From Lachnospiraceae bacterium (lineage in GTDB: Bacteria > Bacillota > Clostridia > Lachnospirales > Lachnospiraceae), in the NCBI GenBank assembly GCA_910574285.1, contig CAJTAL010000024.1, positions 1 through 62,909 of the forward strand: DNA of 62,909 nucleotides, written 5' to 3'. Under the pieces are notes generated by a model. It made no database searches and was not told where the DNA came from. It worked only from the letters and a program-made list of their open reading frames with translations. The position numbers and the translations under genes were made by a program. Below are positions 60,149-62,909 of this stretch, one piece after another (position 1 is the stretch's first letter; each line of letters opens with the position of its first letter).

Positions 60149-60471
60149 AGGTTTCCTTTCGGTTTTTGTATAGATTTTACAATTTTTCATGTTCTGTCTT
60201 CCCGGTAGAATTCACGGAAAATACCTGCATTTTGGGACTTGATTTGCAGTGTATATTAGTGAATATTTATACATTTAAGGCCGAAAACAGGGCTTTGGTC
60301 ACAAAATGTTTTCAACCTCTACTCTGCACTACTATATAGAATCGTGTATAATTATTCAGCATTATACAATACTATCTGGCATTGCCATAGGAAAACAGGC
60401 GGTATTTATTAAAACCCAATTGTCAATATTATATACATTTTAAGGAAGAACTTCAAGCAAATATCCTTCAT
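60149..60471. other. Intergenic stretch upstream of the TIGR03960 gene
   Basis: About 320 bases between the radical SAM gene start and the MFS gene end, both on the minus strand. No gene is seen. It holds inverted hexamers TATAAT (60347-60352) and ATTATA (60361-60366) and several -10-like AT stretches, but no clear -35/-10 pair or terminator could be settled. Confidence 0.5.
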
Positions 60472-61710
60472 CTATTGGAATGATTTCAATTTCTTTAAAA
60501 AGCCCGCGGCAAGCAGCCCGATTATGCATACCACAATCCCCGAAGGAATCAATACAAGATACACGCTCCCCTGGAACCTGTCAAACAAAAATCCATATAC
60601 CATCTGTCCAACCGGCTGGGCGCACAACGTAACAGCGGATGTATAAGCCATAATCTTCCCAATCAACTCATTCGGCGTATTCTGCTGGATCATGGATACC
60701 GCAAAAATAGAAAAAATACTGATTGCAGCCTGCATACCGCAGAAAGCAGCAACAATCACAGCATACCTTGTCATCACACCGGAAGGAAAAAGAAATATAA
60801 CCCCTGTCGGAATGATACAGACACCGATTGCCGCAAGCACATACGATAATCTGCCGGATCTTAACTTCCCCGTAAGAAGCCCCGCAGCAATACTTCCCAA
60901 TATAGTGGCAACCGCCATCGCGCTCTCCGCCCCGCCATAAAATTTTGCATCCAAGCCAAGAACAGCCCGCACAAGAAAGGGCAGCCCCACCAACGTAACC
61001 CCCATGACAAAAAAGCGTGAGAATGCCGCCAGAAGCAGCATCTTCATGATATCCGGCCGCTCTTTCATGATAAAACGGATACTACCGGAAAAATCATTTT
61101 TTACCATGGACAAAACATTTCCCTGATATTCCCTAGCCTGATAACCCAGTTTGATAAAACATTCAAATAACGCCGTGATAAAAAAGCATGCAACACTCGC
61201 ATACATCACAGGCTTCAAGCCAACGGCAGAATATAAGATACCACCCAGCAAAGGCGCGATCAGATAAGAAATGGACGCCACCTGGTTTACCACCGCATTT
61301 CCCTTAATAATGTTATCGCCTGCCAGCATCTGCGGGATACACGCCTGCACCGTAGGCGTTTCAAATGCCCCAAGGACAGAGAGTATCACCAGCAGCATAC
61401 TAATCACTATAACCGCATTGTCCCCGGACAAAAAGACCGCCTCGCATAAGACAGATATTCCCGTCAGCATGTCCAACGCCACCATGATATTCCTCCGGTC
61501 TGCCCTGTCAGCCAGGATTCCTCCAATGGGGGACAAAAGGATCGTCGGGATCGTCGCTATAGATAAAATACCCGCAAACACAGCCGCCGAACCCGTCACT
61601 TCCAAAACATACATAGATAACGCCAGACGCAGGATATAATTGCCAAACAAAGAACTTGCCTGCCCCAGTACAAGGAGCGTAAAATTTTTCGTAAACAGTT
61701 TCTTCTCCAT
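60472..61710 (-). CDS. MFS transporter, probable drug exporter
   Basis: A 412-residue MFS protein with about 12 transmembrane helices. The loop 2-3 motif is GGILADRADRRNIMVALD, and the N-terminal LLVLGQASSLFGNYILRLALS is typical of the MFS_3/MefA-like macrolide exporter group. Substrate unknown. It starts four bases after the TetR gene with AGGAG ahead, so it is the likely target of that regulator. Confidence 0.9.
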   Translation of the reverse strand: MEKKLFTKNFTLLVLGQASSLFGNYILRLALSMYVLEVTGSAAVFAGILSIATIPTILLSPIGGILADRADRRNIMVALDMLTGISVLCEAVFLSGDNAVIVISMLLVILSVLGAFETPTVQACIPQMLAGDNIIKGNAVVNQVASISYLIAPLLGGILYSAVGLKPVMYASVACFFITALFECFIKLGYQAREYQGNVLSMVKNDFSGSIRFIMKERPDIMKMLLLAAFSRFFVMGVTLVGLPFLVRAVLGLDAKFYGGAESAMAVATILGSIAAGLLTGKLRSGRLSYVLAAIGVCIIPTGVIFLFPSGVMTRYAVIVAAFCGMQAAISIFSIFAVSMIQQNTPNELIGKIMAYTSAVTLCAQPVGQMVYGFLFDRFQGSVYLVLIPSGIVVCIIGLLAAGFLKKLKSFQ

Positions 61711-61713
61711 CCG

Positions 61714-62367
61714 CTACTCCTTCCTTTCTTCCCCGTAACCTCCCAGTATCTTCTCTGTCCGTCTAAACATCTCCTCCTCTACAATCGGAAGCCCCATTGC
61801 CGAAAGAATCTCCGCGACAAACCTGCACTTATGCCGGATCTCTTCCGCATCCGCCGGGAACACAGACGGCAGAAGCCAGAAATTGACAAGGGGCAGCAGT
61901 TCGGAAAGTTCCTTTGCGTATTCCGTCCGGACAGAACCGTCACGCCGCCCTTCCTCAATCAGTTCCAGCCATAAAGGAGTCAGCACGCGCCGGTTCGCCT
62001 CCACCGCAGCCGCCAGAATGCGCGGGTCTTTCAGGATAGGAATTGCCTGCGTACTTATTTCTTCCCGTTCTGCATCAGCCCTGTCAAAAGCAAGCACTTC
62101 CCGGATCTTCTGCAGTCCGTTCAGGTCCGAACGCCCCCTGACCGCCTCAAAAGGATTATTCTCCAAAAACATCTGATCCCCTAAAGCGTACATGACCTCT
62201 TCCTTACTCTGGAAAAACCGGTAAAACATCCCCTTTGCGCCGCCTGCCAGCTCCATAATATCCGTAATGGCAGTTTCCTCATATCCTTTCGATAAAAACA
62301 ACTCCTTTGCCGCATCCAAAATCTCTTTCTTCCATTGTTCCGGCTGTTTTTTCACTGGCCTTGCCAA
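61714..62367 (-). CDS. TetR/AcrR-family transcriptional regulator
   Basis: A 217-residue repressor. The N-terminal HTH is ILDAAKELFLSKGYEETAITDIMELAGGAKGMFYRFFQSKEEV (residues about 15-58, HTH core AITDIMELAGGAKGMFYRFF). The C-terminal ligand domain is unlike others and cannot be matched to a ligand. It starts with TTG at 62367 behind GGTGGGG. A 37-bp palindrome 15 bases upstream is the probable operator for autoregulation and for the MFS gene. Confidence 0.9.
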   Translation of the reverse strand: MARPVKKQPEQWKKEILDAAKELFLSKGYEETAITDIMELAGGAKGMFYRFFQSKEEVMYALGDQMFLENNPFEAVRGRSDLNGLQKIREVLAFDRADAEREEISTQAIPILKDPRILAAAVEANRRVLTPLWLELIEEGRRDGSVRTEYAKELSELLPLVNFWLLPSVFPADAEEIRHKCRFVAEILSAMGLPIVEEEMFRRTEKILGGYGEERKE

Positions 62368-62381
62368 TTTTCCCCACCCCC

Positions 62382-62418
62382 TATAATAGTTATTGACTTT
62401 AAGTCAATAACTATTATA
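62382..62418. promoter_or_regulatory. 37-bp palindromic operator of the TetR-MFS operon
   Basis: Arm TATAATAGTTATTGACTT (62382-62399), a single T centre (62400), and the exact complement arm (62401-62418). Each arm contains TTGACT and TATAAT-like boxes, so RNA polymerase and repressor would compete. Confidence 0.8.
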
Positions 62419-62679
62419 CGAAGAATTAACCGCCATGTCAATCACTTCGTAAGCGATGAATAACCTACCGGTTTTACATATTCTAAAATCTGTGGGATAA
62501 TCTTTTTGACTGACAAGTGAATGACGTGATTCAAGATTTGTTTATAATCAAGTTCTTAATGAAACGAAGTATATAAGAATTATAAGTTCAAAACTGGAAA
62601 GGCTCATAGAATCCTGGAGCTATAAGCGAATATAGCTTTTATCAACGATTGTATTTTCATCACAAATAAGGGGCAGCTA
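62419..62679. other. Stretch between the TetR operator and the IS66 transposase
   Basis: No gene is seen. GTAAGCG at 62449-62455 matches the conserved outer bases of IS66 ends and points inward, so 62449 may be the element's left boundary. A small hairpin, AGCTATA (62618-62624) and TATAGCT (62631-62637), followed by TTT, is also present. Confidence 0.45.
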
Positions 62680-62698
62680 TCAGAGCGGTATCTGCCCC
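62670..62698 (-). terminator. Hairpin at the transposase stop codon
   Basis: GGGGCAG (62670-62676) and CTGCCCC (62692-62698) form a 7-bp GC stem spanning the stop codon (62680-62682); on the minus strand it is followed by TTATTTGT. Confidence 0.55.
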
Positions 62699-62909
62699 CG
62701 GTTCTCCGGTGTTTCTGTTTCCGTGTCCATCACCTTGGAACATCGTTCCCTTATAAAGTCGTTCCACGGCATCATTGCTTCCACACCTGCGGACTCCTGT
62801 TTATAGTCTGGCATGTACAACAACAGTGTATAAAGGTATTGGAACACGTTTAGGTTGTTTGCTTTTGCCGTTTCTACCAGGCTGTAGATGATGGCGCTCG
62901 ATCTCGCTC
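62680..62909 (-). CDS. IS66-family transposase TnpC, C-terminal part
   Basis: The last 75 codons of an IS66 transposase, running off the right edge. It reads ARSSAIIYSLVETAKANNLN and then VFQYLYTLLLYMPDYK, ending near PWNDFIRERCSKVMDTE; the SA.IYSLVETAKAN block is the family signature close to the end of the TnpC DDE domain. The stop is TGA at 62682-62680. Too short to judge whether the copy is intact. Confidence 0.85.
   Translation of the reverse strand, partial: ARSSAIIYSLVETAKANNLNVFQYLYTLLLYMPDYKQESAGVEAMMPWNDFIRERCSKVMDTETETPENRGQIPL

Larger units (their letters stand above)
62449..62909 (-). mobile_element. Partial IS66-family insertion sequence
   Basis: Left part of an IS66 element: candidate terminal GTAAGCG at 62449, about 230 bases of non-coding DNA, then the transposase C-terminus running off the window. 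The left boundary is a guess until the right end is seen; IS66 usually makes 8-bp target duplications. Confidence 0.55.

Overview
This window looks like chromosomal DNA of a low-to-mid GC Gram-positive Clostridia member, most likely a Lachnospiraceae relative. The reasons are the gene order (radC, mreBCD, a very long PBP2, minCDE, rodA, mgsA; then HlyD-like, yggS, sepF, ylmH, lspA, rluD), a ribosomal protein L27 with the Prp-cleaved N-terminal extension, Firmicutes-type LexA boxes and strong AGGAGG ribosome binding sites. The species call is inference. No rRNA, tRNA or CRISPR array was seen.

Layout. 1-8 kb is an accessory patch: a toxin-first RelE/antitoxin pair, miaB, a Nudix hydrolase, a methyltransferase, a DUF3990-type ADP-ribosyltransferase-like gene with a partner gene (candidate toxin-antitoxin pair), a hydroxyacid dehydrogenase, a GT4 glycosyltransferase, and a decayed RelB/YoeB locus in which only the toxin tail remains. 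7.8-13.5 kb holds a two-gene operon with a 1717-residue DUF4132-like protein behind a clear promoter and a perfect palindrome. 13.6-23.1 kb carries a YczE-like membrane protein, mutS-mutL-miaA, a PLP enzyme of the methionine gamma-lyase family (with a 38-bp tandem duplication at its 3' end) and an HI0933-type flavoprotein. 23.1-27 kb has an MNT/HEPN pair on the minus strand, an S41 protease and a COG2509 flavoprotein. 27-37.6 kb is the cell shape and division cluster: DUF4321, radC, divergent mreB, mreC, mreD, PBP2, minC, minD, minE, rodA, mgsA and a lipoprotein D-Ala-D-Ala carboxypeptidase. 37.7-44.7 kb runs from DUF378 and a TIGR01212 radical SAM protein through sepF and lspA to rluD and a cytidylate-kinase-like gene.

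44.7-62.9 kb is mostly minus strand: a TtcA-like PP-loop protein with a tyrosine recombinase; a LysM protein divergent from lexA across an array of SOS boxes (a yneA-lexA arrangement); an AAA/DUF4143 ATPase; then the ribosome biogenesis cluster read right to left as TIGR03960, DUF2344, YbaK, aspartate kinase, CBS, amidohydrolase, L21, Prp, L27, Obg, YhbY, NadD, YqeK, RsfS. The window ends with an MFS exporter under a TetR regulator with a 37-bp palindromic operator, and the C-terminal end of an IS66 transposase.

The genes fall into three working themes: envelope growth and division-site placement; DNA and RNA maintenance (mismatch repair, tRNA modification, SOS, ribosome assembly); and scattered accessory modules at the two edges. 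The least explained parts are the DUF3990 pair, the DUF4132-like operon, and the MreB with altered nucleotide-site residues.
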